A stretch of 64,000 nucleotides of DNA, taken from Marinobacter litoralis. Its GTDB lineage: Bacteria > Pseudomonadota > Gammaproteobacteria > Pseudomonadales > Oleiphilaceae. The notes beneath the pieces are model-generated. The model was not told the DNA's origin and searched no databases. It saw nothing but the letters and a program-made list of their open reading frames with translations. The stretch is taken from assembly GCF_016427555.1 (NCBI RefSeq), contig NZ_JAELVS010000001.1, positions 372,001 to 436,000 on the forward strand, given 5' to 3'. Shown piece by piece: positions 34,325-44,099 of the stretch (position 1 is its first letter; every line of letters begins with the position of its first letter). A program made the position numbers and the translations under genes.

Positions 34325-35716
34325 CTAAATGCGCATTTTCCATACCGGAATGGCCGCCAGAGCAACAAAAACAGCCACCAGCCACCAGGCAGATTCAAAT
34401 GCCTGCAGCGTCGGTATGCCGTTCTGGTGTTCACCAAATTCAATGGTCAGAGCCACCACGTTCACGCCCAGCGCGCCACCAAGCTGACGCGCAAAATTGA
34501 TACTGCTGGAGCCTGCACCCATCAGCTCAGGCGGCAGCGGATTCAAGGCGCCCATTGAGAGGGCTGGCAGCATAAAGCCGATACCGACACGGCCAAGTAC
34601 CGCCCAAAAAGCCAACCAGCCAAAGCCGGCAAACTGCCCCGTCGAGGCAAACAAAACCGCAGAAAGCGCAAACATCCCGATGCCAAATAACACCAGGCTG
34701 CGCGCGCTCTGCTTATCCGCCAGCCGGCCAGAGAGCGGAAAAATTACGCCAAGCACCACACCCGCCGGCAGCATCAGCAAACCCGCTTCAGTCGCCGAAA
34801 AGCCGAGCGTGGTCTGAACAAAAAGCGGTATCAGGTAAGTGGAGCCGAAGAGGGCAAGCCCCAAGGCCATAGCGCCAATGGTGGCGTAAAGAAACACGGG
34901 CTGTTGCAGCAGAGCAAGATTGACCAACGGGTGCTTGATCCTTCGTTCTCTCTTGACAAAGGTTATAAGCAGAACCGAAATCACCAAGGCCTGAACAATC
35001 AGCTGGAGTTCGTGACCGTCGAGCGCCTGTAACCGTGTCAGGGTATCAAGGCTCAAACCGACAATCGCGCCCAGCATTACCAGACCGGGCCAGTCAAAGG
35101 GGTAGCGGGCAGGCCGGGACACCGGAACCGGCAGAAACCTCCAGGCCATCAACACGCCCATCAAGGTCACCGGGGCAGGGGCGTACATGACATAGCGCCA
35201 ATTGAACTGATCGACAAGAAAACCGCCGAGGACCGGCCCCAGTGCAGGTGCCAGAATGACGCCCATGCCATAGATTCCCATGGCCTGGCCACGGCGATCG
35301 ACCGGAAATATTCTGAACACCAGGTACATGCCCATCGGCTGCATCAGGCCTGCCATGGCTCCCTGACCCACCCGCGCAGAGATCAACTGGGCCGGGGTTT
35401 GGGCAAAACCACCGGCAATGGATATCACCGCGAACAGAGCCATTGCCGTTGCAAGGGTTTTGCGTACGCCAAAGCGGTCAAGTAACCAGGCGGAGGCCAG
35501 CATGGTGGTGGTCATTGCGGCAATGAAGCCGGTCGCCAGCCAATGGACGGTGCCCTGGCGCAGCCCAAACTCCAGCATGATGTCGTGAAGAGCGACGTTG
35601 ACTACGGTAGCGCTGAGCACGGTCGCCATCGTGCCGAGCACAACGGTGGCGACGGCCAGCCATCGCCACCGCTCACCGTAGCGGGCTTCCAGCCCTGCAA
35701 CCGTATTATCCGCCAA
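34325..35716 (-). CDS. DHA2-family MFS multidrug efflux transporter (EmrB-like)
   Basis: A 463-residue inner-membrane drug:proton antiporter of the EmrB/QacA (DHA2) group, with about thirteen to fourteen hydrophobic segments and motifs such as LSATVVNVALHDIM in the first helix and WLATGFIAAMTTTMLASAWLLDRFG after it. No EmrA adaptor is adjacent. The MarR regulator gene lies three bases upstream on the same strand, so efflux expression is probably controlled by that repressor in one operon. Confidence 0.9.
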   Translation of the reverse strand: MADNTVAGLEARYGERWRWLAVATVVLGTMATVLSATVVNVALHDIMLEFGLRQGTVHWLATGFIAAMTTTMLASAWLLDRFGVRKTLATAMALFAVISIAGGFAQTPAQLISARVGQGAMAGLMQPMGMYLVFRIFPVDRRGQAMGIYGMGVILAPALGPVLGGFLVDQFNWRYVMYAPAPVTLMGVLMAWRFLPVPVSRPARYPFDWPGLVMLGAIVGLSLDTLTRLQALDGHELQLIVQALVISVLLITFVKRERRIKHPLVNLALLQQPVFLYATIGAMALGLALFGSTYLIPLFVQTTLGFSATEAGLLMLPAGVVLGVIFPLSGRLADKQSARSLVLFGIGMFALSAVLFASTGQFAGFGWLAFWAVLGRVGIGFMLPALSMGALNPLPPELMGAGSSSINFARQLGGALGVNVVALTIEFGEHQNGIPTLQAFESAWWLVAVFVALAAIPVWKMRI

Positions 35717-35719
35717 GGC

Positions 35720-36145
35720 TTATTTCTGCTTTTCAGCGTTTTCCATAATTTTATGGAAAACCGCGAGTGCGCTTTCGATTTCCTTGTCGGAAATACCGTC
35801 AAGCATCTCTTCACGCAGCTCGGTGGCGCGTCCAGACAACTCGTCCATGAAATTCAGCCCCTCTTCAGTAAGGTGCAGCCTGCGGGCACGACGGTCTTTC
35901 GGGCAGGCGCGGCGTTCGATCAGCCCCTGCTGCTCCAGGCTGTCCAGCAAGCGAACAAGCGTCGGGTTCTCGATCGCCATCAAACTGGCCAATTCGCGCT
36001 GGGTCAGGCCTTCACCGCCTTGTTGCAAGTACACCATGGTGCTCCAGCGAGCCTGTGTCACGCCCAGATCTTTCAGGCGTTCATCCAGCATTTTGCGCCA
36101 GCGGCGGGTCACACGGGCAACCGCAAACGGGAATTGATCTCTCAC
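35720..36145 (-). CDS. MarR-family transcriptional regulator
   Basis: A 141-residue winged-helix repressor of the MarR family, with the recognition region GGEGLTQRELASLMAIENPTLVRLLDSLEQQGLIERR and the wing DRRARRLHLTEEG. It starts at a GTG with GGAGAG seven bases upstream. The DHA2 transporter follows after three bases, so it probably represses its own operon and is released by a transported aromatic or drug. Confidence 0.93.
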   Translation of the reverse strand: MRDQFPFAVARVTRRWRKMLDERLKDLGVTQARWSTMVYLQQGGEGLTQRELASLMAIENPTLVRLLDSLEQQGLIERRACPKDRRARRLHLTEEGLNFMDELSGRATELREEMLDGISDKEIESALAVFHKIMENAEKQK

Positions 36146-36285
36146 AATGTTCTCTCCTCAATGAGTTTGCGTTTGCTGACAGTTAGAGCAAGACGCTAAA
36201 GGTACAAGAATTTCACCAATAGTAAGCTACTAGTTGAAATGAAGAAAGATTCAAATGCGACATCAACCCCAAAATACAGCAGATT

Positions 36286-37569
36286 TTAATGCGCCTGGCG
36301 CATCTCTTCCTGCATCGCCTCGGCCTCCGGAGACTCACAGAACTCCTCGTTGCGTGGGTCGATTTCCGAAAGCACGGCGGAGGCTTCCGGCATGGTGGGT
36401 ACAAAATGCTCTTGCTCCGCCACCGGTACATCATCGGTTTGAACGATGCGGTACCGGGTAATCGCCGCTAGTACAATCAGAAATCCTGCGTTGCCATAAA
36501 ACAACCCCGAGGGGCCCAGCAGATGAACCAGTTCCGCCATGACAATCGGGCCCAGGACACTCCCGATGCCGTAACTCAGCAACAGGGTAGCGCTGGCCGC
36601 AACAATGCGATTGCTGTCCATCCGGTCGTTGGTGATCGCCACCGCAATGGGATACAGGGTCGCAGACAAACCGGTGTAAACCCCGACCAGCGCCGTCAGA
36701 ATGATCAAGCTCCCGGCACCAATGACGGCCACACCAAGCGCCGCCGAACAGGCCAGTAACGACACCCAGAACATCACTCTTCGGCGATCGAACAGGTCGC
36801 AGATCCGGCCCATGGGCCAGGCCAGGACCATAGCGGCGACAATCGCCGAGGCCATAAAGGTTGAGGTTTTGCCGACGTCCAGCCCCACCAATGTGGCGTA
36901 GACCGGCCCCAGCGCATAAAAGCCACCAATCAGTGCGCCGCTTACCAATGCACCCGCAACACCGGAAAAGGACTCGCGGGCTAATTTGAAGACGGACATC
37001 CGGTGGGTGTGCTCAATCTCCGGCGCTTCCATGCGGGTCATCGACAATGGGATCACCGCCAGTGTCAGCAAGATCGCTGCCAGTGAAAACGGCAGGAAGT
37101 CAGCCGGATTACCCACGTTAACCACCAATTGGCCGCCGGCTGCCGACAGATAAAAAATGATCTGGTATACCGCGAACAACGAACCGCGATTGGAATTGGT
37201 AGCCCGGCTGGAAAACCAGCTTTCGATGACCACCAGCACACCGGCAACACTGAAACCGGACACCACTCGCAGTGCCGCCCAGAAAAATGCGTTCACCGCC
37301 ATCGGGTACATCAATGCGGCAACCGCGGCCAAGGCGGCAAAAACCGCAAAAGCACGGATATGCCCAACGCGGCCTATAATCTTGTGGACGTAGAGGGTAC
37401 CCACAACAAAACCCACGGAATAGCACACCAGCACCCAGCCAATGACATCCGGAGAGACCTCTTCGATACTCAGACGAATCCCCAAAAGCGTCATTAAAAA
37501 GGCATTGCCGCTGATCAGAAATACGATGCTAAAAAGCAATGCGGACAGAGAGGCTACCATTCGGGTCAT
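36286..37569 (-). CDS. MFS transporter (YcaD-like)
   Basis: A 427-residue major facilitator with twelve predicted membrane segments. The pattern (VLVCYSVGFVVGTLYVHKIIGRVGHIRAFA near the N-terminus, RVVSGFSVAGVLVVIESWFSSRATNSNRGS in the centre) resembles the YcaD group; the substrate is unknown. It has a hydrophilic C-terminal tail rich in glutamate. It diverges from the WYL regulator gene. Confidence 0.87.
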   Translation of the reverse strand: MTRMVASLSALLFSIVFLISGNAFLMTLLGIRLSIEEVSPDVIGWVLVCYSVGFVVGTLYVHKIIGRVGHIRAFAVFAALAAVAALMYPMAVNAFFWAALRVVSGFSVAGVLVVIESWFSSRATNSNRGSLFAVYQIIFYLSAAGGQLVVNVGNPADFLPFSLAAILLTLAVIPLSMTRMEAPEIEHTHRMSVFKLARESFSGVAGALVSGALIGGFYALGPVYATLVGLDVGKTSTFMASAIVAAMVLAWPMGRICDLFDRRRVMFWVSLLACSAALGVAVIGAGSLIILTALVGVYTGLSATLYPIAVAITNDRMDSNRIVAASATLLLSYGIGSVLGPIVMAELVHLLGPSGLFYGNAGFLIVLAAITRYRIVQTDDVPVAEQEHFVPTMPEASAVLSEIDPRNEEFCESPEAEAMQEEMRQAH

Positions 37570-37753
37570 GACTGACTCCGCATCATCGAAAAGGTGGGCA
37601 TGTTCAGGAGTAGGATAGCAGTATTCTCCCGGGGCGATTGACCGGCATTTAATCAGGCTATGTGATGGCAGAAACTAGGGAGAAGCCGAGACTTGTATTA
37701 CACTGGGCCTAATTTGACATTGTTTTACATTAATGGGCCGTAACAGACCCCTA

Positions 37754-37767
37754 ACCCCTTAACGGGT
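37754..37767. promoter_or_regulatory. Possible operator upstream of the WYL regulator
   Basis: ACCCCTTAACGGGT is a palindrome except for one central C/C pair and lies 44 bases before the regulator start. WYL regulators of this shape bind inverted repeats near their own promoters, so this is a candidate operator. The evidence is only position and symmetry. Confidence 0.3.
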
Positions 37768-37811
37768 AAGATAAATAAGAAGCTATTTACTGAAATTGTG
37801 AGCGCCTGGTT

Positions 37812-38711
37812 ATGAAGAAAACGGATTGGCCCATTCGTTGGGATCTCTTGCTTCGCTATCGACTCATCGAAACCGTTGCACTATGGGAAGGACGCCTGAC
37901 CACCAACCATATCTGCCACAGTTTCGGCATTGGTCGCCAACAGGCCTCCAAAGACATCAATACCTATCTGCGAGAGGTCGCACCGGGCAATCTGGTTTAT
38001 GACCGTCACCTCAAGGGCTATGTGCCATCCGAGAAATTCAAACCCGTGGTCACCCACGGCAACGTCTCGGAATATCAGGATCTGCTGGCCCAGCAACAGA
38101 ACCTCAATGACTCACTGGCCGAACTGGAACTGGGCATGCCGGGCAATACAGTTATTGCCGGCCCGGGCCGGTACGTTGCGCCAGAAACCATGCGTTCAGT
38201 GGTCGCGGCTACCCGTTACAAACGCCTGCTGAAAGCCAGCTACGTTTCTCTCAGCCGCCCCGAAGCCGTAGAAAGCGTGCTTGAGCCCCACTCGCTGGTG
38301 TGCACGGGCAACAACTGGCATGTTCGTGCCTGGTGCAGCTCCAATCGGGAGTTCCGCGACTTCGCATTAAGCCGCTTTCAGGGCACTCCGGAAGCCCTGC
38401 GCCAGAAGGCCCGCTTTACCGCCCTGCAGGATGAGGACTGGCAGCGCCGGATCACCCTCGAACTCGCTCCCGACCAACGCTTGACCGAGGCGCAGCAACG
38501 AATCGTGGCACGAGACTACGGCATGAAAAACGGCAGCCTTCAGATCGAGACCCGCGCCGCCCTTGCACCCTATGTGTTGTCTCAGCTTGGCATCACCTTT
38601 GACCGCGACCACCCGGATCCTCTGGTGCAGCAACTGGAACTGATCAACCCTGACCAGCTCGGCTTCGGAAGCAAGCGTGAACAGGCTCTTAAAGCGGTAG
38701 CCGGTCTTTAA
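37812..38711 (+). CDS. WYL-domain transcriptional regulator, BrxR/CapW-like architecture
   Basis: A 299-residue regulator. An N-terminal winged helix (about residues 10-85, LTTNHICHSFGIGRQQASKDIN as the recognition helix region) is followed by a WYL domain (about 125-200, LEPHSLVCTGNNWHVRAWCSSNREFRDFALSRF) and a WCX-like C-terminus. This is the layout of BrxR and CapW, which repress phage-defence operons and respond to a ligand or nucleic acid. No recognisable defence operon adjoins it. The next gene, 12 bases on, is a secreted nuclease, so they may be one unit. Confidence 0.85.
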   Translation: MKKTDWPIRWDLLLRYRLIETVALWEGRLTTNHICHSFGIGRQQASKDINTYLREVAPGNLVYDRHLKGYVPSEKFKPVVTHGNVSEYQDLLAQQQNLNDSLAELELGMPGNTVIAGPGRYVAPETMRSVVAATRYKRLLKASYVSLSRPEAVESVLEPHSLVCTGNNWHVRAWCSSNREFRDFALSRFQGTPEALRQKARFTALQDEDWQRRITLELAPDQRLTEAQQRIVARDYGMKNGSLQIETRAALAPYVLSQLGITFDRDHPDPLVQQLELINPDQLGFGSKREQALKAVAGL

Positions 38712-38723
38712 CTGTCGGGCCCT

Positions 38724-40463
38724 GTGATCAAAACGTTCCTCGCTGTTGTCGGGCTGGTGTTTTTGGCGGCCAGCCCCGCAACAACGGCAGCCCAGGAGTG
38801 CGGCTCGCCCGCCACGGCCATTCACCGGGTCCAGGGCTCAGGCCCCCATTCACCGCTCGCCGGGCAAACCGTGTCGATCGAAGGCATCGTGACCTACACT
38901 TCGAGCCACCGGGACGGCTTCCACGGCTTTTACATCCAGCAAGCGGATAGCGAAACAGATAACGACCCGGCCACCTCAGAAGCCTTGTTCGTTTATTCCC
39001 GCCGCAACGCCAGCCCCGGCCAGCGCCTCCGGCTAACCGGCACCGTCAAGGAATTCCACGACCTGACCGAACTGGTCAACGTCAGCCAGCACACCGTATG
39101 CGGCCGGGCGCCCATTCCCCAACCGATCAAACTGACTCTGCCGTGGCCGCAGGCACCAGAAAGTCTCGAGAACATGCGCGTGCTGTTCGAGACTCAGCTG
39201 ACGGTCATCGAGCACCACAATCTGTCCCGTTTCGGCGAACTGACGCTGGCCCATGAAGACCAGATCATGCCAACGGAATATCTTGCGCCCGGCGCTCAAG
39301 CCCTGCAACAGCATCTCCGAAACCGTAAACATCGCGTTCTTCTGGACGACGGAAAAAGCACCCGAGACCCCACACCGGTACCTTGGCTTGCACTGGGCGA
39401 GGACCGCACCGTACGCGCCGGCGATCAGGTAGCCGGGCTAAGTGGCGTTCTGGATTTCCGCTTCGGCCAATGGCGGATTCAACCCGATCGCAAACCGGTT
39501 TTTTCCCGCCCCCAACCAAGGCCTGAAGCTCCGCCAAAACCGTCCGCTGAAGTGATCCGGACCATGGCGTTTAATCTGCAGAACTACTTCAATGGCGACG
39601 GGCAGTCTGGCGGATTTCCAACACCCCGAGGTGCCCGCACCCCAAGCGCTCACCACCACCAGCTGCGCCGCCTGACCACTGCCATCACCCAGGCTGCCGC
39701 CGATATTGTGGCCGTCACGGAACTAGAAAACGACGGCTATGGCCCGCAAAGCTCTCTGGCCCAACTCACGCACGCGCTCGGACCGGCGTGGCGCTTCATC
39801 AAAACACCCGACCGAGACGGCTCCGATGCCATCCGCACGGCGTTGCTGTTCCGCAGCGACCGGGTCAGACCTGAAGGCCGGGCGGTGCGATTGCACCAAG
39901 GCATCTACCAGCATCGGGGCCGTCCGCCGCTGGCGCAAAGCTTTTCGCCCTTGGCCGGCGGGCGGTCTTTGCGGCTGGTGGTACCTCACCTGAAATCCAA
40001 GTCGTGCCGCAATGCACGTGGACCAGACACCGATCAGCAAGACGGCCAAGGCTGTTTCAGTGCTCACCGGACGCGGGAAGCACGCGCCATCGTTCGTTGG
40101 CTTAGCCACTTATCCCCCAAGGAACATTTGGTTGGCACCCTCATCACCGGCGATCTCAACAGCTACGCCCGAGAAACGCCGGTGGATACCTTTCGCAAAG
40201 CGGGTTTCATCAGCCTGGTGCACCACGCACACCCTTGCCGGCCTGGCAACTGCCGCTACCACAGCTATCGTTATCGGGGCGAGAAGGGGACGCTGGACTA
40301 TGCGCTGGCCAATCAGAGTCTTATGCCCCATGTCGAGGCTGTCTACGTCTGGAACATCAATGCCGATGAGCCGCGGGCACTGGATTACCAAGGTGCGCCT
40401 GACCGTAAAGGGCCGTGGCGGGCGTCCGACCACAACCCAGTGATCACCGATCTCCGGCTCTGA
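38724..40463 (+). CDS. Extracellular endonuclease/exonuclease (ExeM/NucH type)
   Basis: A 579-residue exported nuclease. A signal peptide (residues 1-23, ending TTAA) is followed by an OB-fold-like N-terminal domain (about 35-270), then an endonuclease/exonuclease/phosphatase domain with TMAFNLQNYFN, VAVTELENDGYG, LITGDLNSYARE and the final catalytic SDHNPV. ExeM/NucH enzymes degrade extracellular DNA for phosphate or nitrogen and help biofilm dispersal. The start is a GTG at 38724. It sits directly behind the WYL regulator. Confidence 0.9.
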   Translation: MIKTFLAVVGLVFLAASPATTAAQECGSPATAIHRVQGSGPHSPLAGQTVSIEGIVTYTSSHRDGFHGFYIQQADSETDNDPATSEALFVYSRRNASPGQRLRLTGTVKEFHDLTELVNVSQHTVCGRAPIPQPIKLTLPWPQAPESLENMRVLFETQLTVIEHHNLSRFGELTLAHEDQIMPTEYLAPGAQALQQHLRNRKHRVLLDDGKSTRDPTPVPWLALGEDRTVRAGDQVAGLSGVLDFRFGQWRIQPDRKPVFSRPQPRPEAPPKPSAEVIRTMAFNLQNYFNGDGQSGGFPTPRGARTPSAHHHQLRRLTTAITQAAADIVAVTELENDGYGPQSSLAQLTHALGPAWRFIKTPDRDGSDAIRTALLFRSDRVRPEGRAVRLHQGIYQHRGRPPLAQSFSPLAGGRSLRLVVPHLKSKSCRNARGPDTDQQDGQGCFSAHRTREARAIVRWLSHLSPKEHLVGTLITGDLNSYARETPVDTFRKAGFISLVHHAHPCRPGNCRYHSYRYRGEKGTLDYALANQSLMPHVEAVYVWNINADEPRALDYQGAPDRKGPWRASDHNPVITDLRL

Positions 40464-40577
40464 TTCCCGGCCACCCGGGTGGCTTTAACGCCCGCTTCAC
40501 CAGGCTTGGCAGCAATAGCCGCCGCTATTCCAACGGTTACACTGACATTCGATACATCGTGATCAGGTGAGGCTACC

Positions 40578-41474
40578 ATGAAATTTCCAACTCCCGACGT
40601 TTGGCCGTTGGCCCGCACCGGCCAGCGTTGGCTACTGCGAGCAAAACGCCGGGAAACCTCGGTGGATGGTCATCGGATGGTGTATCTGGAGCGCGGCAAA
40701 GCCCGGCCAGGCACGCCGACACTGGTGCTGCTGCATGGCTTTGCCTCGATGAAGGAAAACTGGGCCTTCTGGATGCAACTGCTGCCTTCGCACTGGCACT
40801 TGTTGGTACCGGATTTGCCGGGCCTCGGAGAAAGCGAATACCGCCCCGAGGCCAATTACGGCTACGAGAGCCAGGCCGAGCGTCTTGGCCACTGGCTGGC
40901 GGACTACAACAGCAACAATGTGCATATTGCGGGCAGTTCCATGGGCGGCGCAATTGCCGCACTGCTGGCCCACCAACTGGCGACACCGCCCCGAACGGTC
41001 ACCCTGCTCAACAGCGCAGGTATTCCGGAATCACCGGGCATGGAGCACCTTGCGCCGGTACGCCCGACCACAGATTCCGTGCTCATTCCGAGCGATTGGA
41101 GCGGCGTTTATCGAATGTTCAACAGCGTCGGCAACGGCAGACCCAGCGTTCCCGGCCTCGCCATGACCGGCTTGTTAGGTCCTGACCTGATGAAACGGCG
41201 CCATGCGTTGCAACATATTTTTAACGACATGGTCGCCGATCCAATGGCTCCCACCCGTTACCTTGGCAGGCAAGCCATCCCTGTGCAGGTGCAGTGGGGC
41301 GATCGCGATACGATCACGCCGGCCCGCTGTGTTGACTGGTTGAAAAAAACCATGCCTGACGCCGACATACACGTGTTCCGAGGCGTTGGACACCTGCCCA
41401 TGATCGAGAACCCGAAGCGCTCCGCGGCGGTTCTGGCTGGCTTCGTAGAGCGCCACAACAATCAGGTCGATTAG
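40578..41474 (+). CDS. Alpha/beta hydrolase
   Basis: A 298-residue alpha/beta-hydrolase fold enzyme. The oxyanion HGF is at residues 53-55, the nucleophile Ser121 lies in AGSSMGGAI, and an Asp in WGDRDTI and His in GVGHLPMIE complete the triad. The N-terminal 20 residues are basic and may be a membrane-association segment; there is no cleavable signal. The substrate (an ester or lipase-like lipid) cannot be assigned. Confidence 0.88.
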   Translation: MKFPTPDVWPLARTGQRWLLRAKRRETSVDGHRMVYLERGKARPGTPTLVLLHGFASMKENWAFWMQLLPSHWHLLVPDLPGLGESEYRPEANYGYESQAERLGHWLADYNSNNVHIAGSSMGGAIAALLAHQLATPPRTVTLLNSAGIPESPGMEHLAPVRPTTDSVLIPSDWSGVYRMFNSVGNGRPSVPGLAMTGLLGPDLMKRRHALQHIFNDMVADPMAPTRYLGRQAIPVQVQWGDRDTITPARCVDWLKKTMPDADIHVFRGVGHLPMIENPKRSAAVLAGFVERHNNQVD

Positions 41475-41602
41475 TTCCACAGTGGTCCCGAATTGGCCTC
41501 TTCAGCTAATTGACCCGTCATCCAAGTCATGTGACTAAGGCAACTAACGCGCCATAATCCCAGCCACTCACATAACAATAACTGCCATTATCGAGGAAAC
41601 TC

Positions 41603-42646
41603 ATGGGCGTCTCAGTTTCTAACACACAGGATCTGGGCATGCCGGCCATCTATCTTCACACTCTGGCCGAGCTGCTCCACACTATTGGAGTGGATGAAAG
41701 GGACTTGATTCAGCGCGTCGGGCTGGACCCTGCGCGACTGAAATCCACCGATCTCAGAGTCAGCGAGGCCCAGGCGGCGGAATTCGTCACCCGAGCCATT
41801 GTTGAAAGCGGCGAGCCAGGGTTAGGTATCTTGCTGGCGCGGGAACTAGAGTTGCCGTTACATGGCGCTCTGGGTACAGCTGTCATGAGCAGTCGCACGC
41901 TTGAAGAAGCCCTTGAGCTAGTCACCCGTTATCTGACTCTTCGGGTACCTCACTTAAAAGTTGAAAAACACATGGCCGGGTCCAGTGTCTGGTATGCGAT
42001 CAACTGCGAGGCCCAACTCGGCTCAATCCTCAGTTTCATATTGGATGCCGTATTATTCGGTTGCATCTCGATGGGCACCCAGTTGCTGGGGACCACGCTC
42101 CCGGGGCTGCGCATCATGAGACGAGGCCCGGAACCAAGCCATTTTCACCGGTTCCGGCGCATGATCGGCGTGCCCGTGGAGTTCGGCGCCAGCGAAGACG
42201 CGCTGGTGGTGCCAATCAGCCATCTCAGCCACCCGACCCGTTTCAGCAATCAGCATCTGGCCGAAACGTCACGAGAGGAATGCGAGCAAGCTCTGCAGCA
42301 GCTGGAAGAAGTTTCCGGTGTGGCCAGCAAAGTGCGCAGAGTGATCGAAGCCAGCCACCCGTTTCCACCTAAACTGGCGCGAGCCGCCAGCACACTGTTC
42401 GTCTCGGAGCGAACACTGAAACGACGTTTGCAGGAGGAAGGAGCCAGCTTTCAGAGCCTGGTGGATGAAGTCCGTCTGGAACGCGCCCAGGACTTGCTGG
42501 AAAACACCACCATGAACCTGACCCAGATCGCCGATGCTCTGGGTTACGCGGATGCGGCGAATTTCACCCGGGCCTTCAAACGCTGGACCGGTAACAGCCC
42601 GAGCCAGTACCGGATCGCCAACTCGAATCTGGCAAAGCAGGCCTGA
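41603..42646 (+). CDS. AraC-family transcriptional regulator (OruR/ArgR-like)
   Basis: A 347-residue regulator with the arabinose-binding-like N-terminal domain typical of the OruR/ArgR group, and a C-terminal AraC double helix-turn-helix (about residues 245-340, with ERTLKRRLQEEGASFQSLVDEVRLERA and QIADALGYADAANFTRAFKRWTG). Target and ligand are unknown; the adjacent hydrolase upstream is one possibility. Confidence 0.92.
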   Translation: MGVSVSNTQDLGMPAIYLHTLAELLHTIGVDERDLIQRVGLDPARLKSTDLRVSEAQAAEFVTRAIVESGEPGLGILLARELELPLHGALGTAVMSSRTLEEALELVTRYLTLRVPHLKVEKHMAGSSVWYAINCEAQLGSILSFILDAVLFGCISMGTQLLGTTLPGLRIMRRGPEPSHFHRFRRMIGVPVEFGASEDALVVPISHLSHPTRFSNQHLAETSREECEQALQQLEEVSGVASKVRRVIEASHPFPPKLARAASTLFVSERTLKRRLQEEGASFQSLVDEVRLERAQDLLENTTMNLTQIADALGYADAANFTRAFKRWTGNSPSQYRIANSNLAKQA

Positions 42647-42656
42647 TCCGCGCCCA

Positions 42657-43316
42657 TCAATCGATCCCGATGATCTTGTGCATCTGCAAGGTTAGTCGCC
42701 ACTGGGGATTGGCCAGGCAATAATCCGTGGCCTTGCGGGTATTGCTCTGTTTGACCGCATCCTCCGCCTGCTCGGGCAGCGACGGCGAAGCCTTGGGCGA
42801 CAGGAAGTAATGGTCCGCCTGTATAGCCTCCAGAAACCGCTCTGGCATAGCCAGCGGTTGCGGGTACACCAGCTTCAGCTCATTGCACTTGGTGATGACC
42901 ACTTCCGCATCGGCCTTGGGGCTGACACACAACCAGTCGATGCCCGGTGGGGCGGGAAGGGTGCCATTGGTTTCGACGCCCACTTCGAACCCCGCGCGAT
43001 GGAGGGCTGCGATCAACGTGGCATCCAATTGCAATAACGGCTCACCGCCGGTGCATACCACGTAAGGCCTGCCCGATCCCGACGGCCAAAGTGACTGGAT
43101 ATGAGCCGCCAGCGCTTCGGCTGTTTCAAATACGCCACCGTTCTGGCCATCGGTCCCGACAAAATCCGTATCGCAAAAGTTACACACCGCTTTGGCCCGG
43201 TCGCGCTCACGGCCATTCCACAAGTTGCACTTGCTGAACCGGCAAAACACTGCGGCACGGCCCGCCTGAGCTCCTTCGCCCTGCAAGGTGTAAAACGCTT
43301 CTTTAACCCGGTACAT
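42657..43316 (-). CDS. queE: 7-carboxy-7-deazaguanine synthase
   Basis: Radical SAM enzyme of queuosine biosynthesis that contracts 6-carboxytetrahydropterin to 7-carboxy-7-deazaguanine. At 219 residues it belongs to the long-insert type, with the cluster motif Cys30-x14-Cys45-x2-Cys48 instead of CxxxCxxC. The CTGGEPLLQ and ETNGTLPAP segments are also diagnostic. It overlaps the stop of queC by one base (TGATG), so the two are translationally coupled. Confidence 0.95.
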   Translation of the reverse strand: MYRVKEAFYTLQGEGAQAGRAAVFCRFSKCNLWNGRERDRAKAVCNFCDTDFVGTDGQNGGVFETAEALAAHIQSLWPSGSGRPYVVCTGGEPLLQLDATLIAALHRAGFEVGVETNGTLPAPPGIDWLCVSPKADAEVVITKCNELKLVYPQPLAMPERFLEAIQADHYFLSPKASPSLPEQAEDAVKQSNTRKATDYCLANPQWRLTLQMHKIIGID

Positions 43317-43981
43317 CAGGCACCACGCTCATAGGCCAGAGGATCTTCAATGCCATGGGCGGCGAACGCTTCCAGCCGCTCAACACACGAGCCGCAGCGG
43401 CCACAGGCCTTATCGCGGCCGTTGTAACAGGTCCAGGTCTGGCCGTAATCCAGCCCCAGTTTCAAGCCTTCCGCCAGAATCTCGCCCTTGTCCAGCATCA
43501 TGAACGGCGCTTTTACGGCAACCGGCTCATAGTTGGCTACCCGGCATACGGCGTCCATTTTCTCGACAAACTCAGGGCGGCAATCGGGATAAATTGCATG
43601 GTCGCCGCCGTGGGCCCCATACCAGACTGCCTGCGCATTCACCGTAACCGCATAACCGGTCGCCAGCGACAGCAGAATCATATTTCGATTGGGGACAACG
43701 GTGGCTTTCATGTTGTCTTCTTCGTAATGACCTTCCGGTACCTCTTCATCCGAGGTCAGAGCCGAGCCCGACATCACCTCGCTCATGGCCCGAATGTCGA
43801 TCACCTTATGGGGAATGCCCTCGGCTTCACACACAGCCCGCGCAGCGTCCAGCTCCCGCACGTGGCGTTGGCCATAATTGAACGACAGGGCGTGTACCTT
43901 GTGCCCTTGAGCGCGCGCAAGATGAAGCAGGGTAAAGGAGTCCATGCCTCCGGAATAAATAACAACAACTGTGTCAGTCAT
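43316..43981 (-). CDS. queC: 7-cyano-7-deazaguanine synthase
   Basis: ATP- and ammonia-dependent enzyme making preQ0 from 7-carboxy-7-deazaguanine, the product of the next gene queE. The PP-loop SGGMDS is at residues 10-15 and the zinc-binding cysteines are in [15 protein letters not shown]. Length of 221 residues is standard. I looked for a preQ1 riboswitch in the 118 bases upstream and found none. Confidence 0.96.
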   Translation of the reverse strand: MTDTVVVIYSGGMDSFTLLHLARAQGHKVHALSFNYGQRHVRELDAARAVCEAEGIPHKVIDIRAMSEVMSGSALTSDEEVPEGHYEEDNMKATVVPNRNMILLSLATGYAVTVNAQAVWYGAHGGDHAIYPDCRPEFVEKMDAVCRVANYEPVAVKAPFMMLDKGEILAEGLKLGLDYGQTWTCYNGRDKACGRCGSCVERLEAFAAHGIEDPLAYERGA

Positions 43982-44099
43982 GGAGCGATCACCGGGATAA
44001 ATGAGGAATTGTCATCGAGGTTATAGATAGCGCGGATATATTGTAACAGCGCTGGCGCCTCTTGGGTTCGCACGGAAGAAAGATCAGGAGTAAACTCAG

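Noticed and set aside
43982..44099. preQ1 riboswitch upstream of queC
   Set aside because: I looked for the short stem with an A-rich tail typical of preQ1-I and saw no such pattern before the ribosome site.
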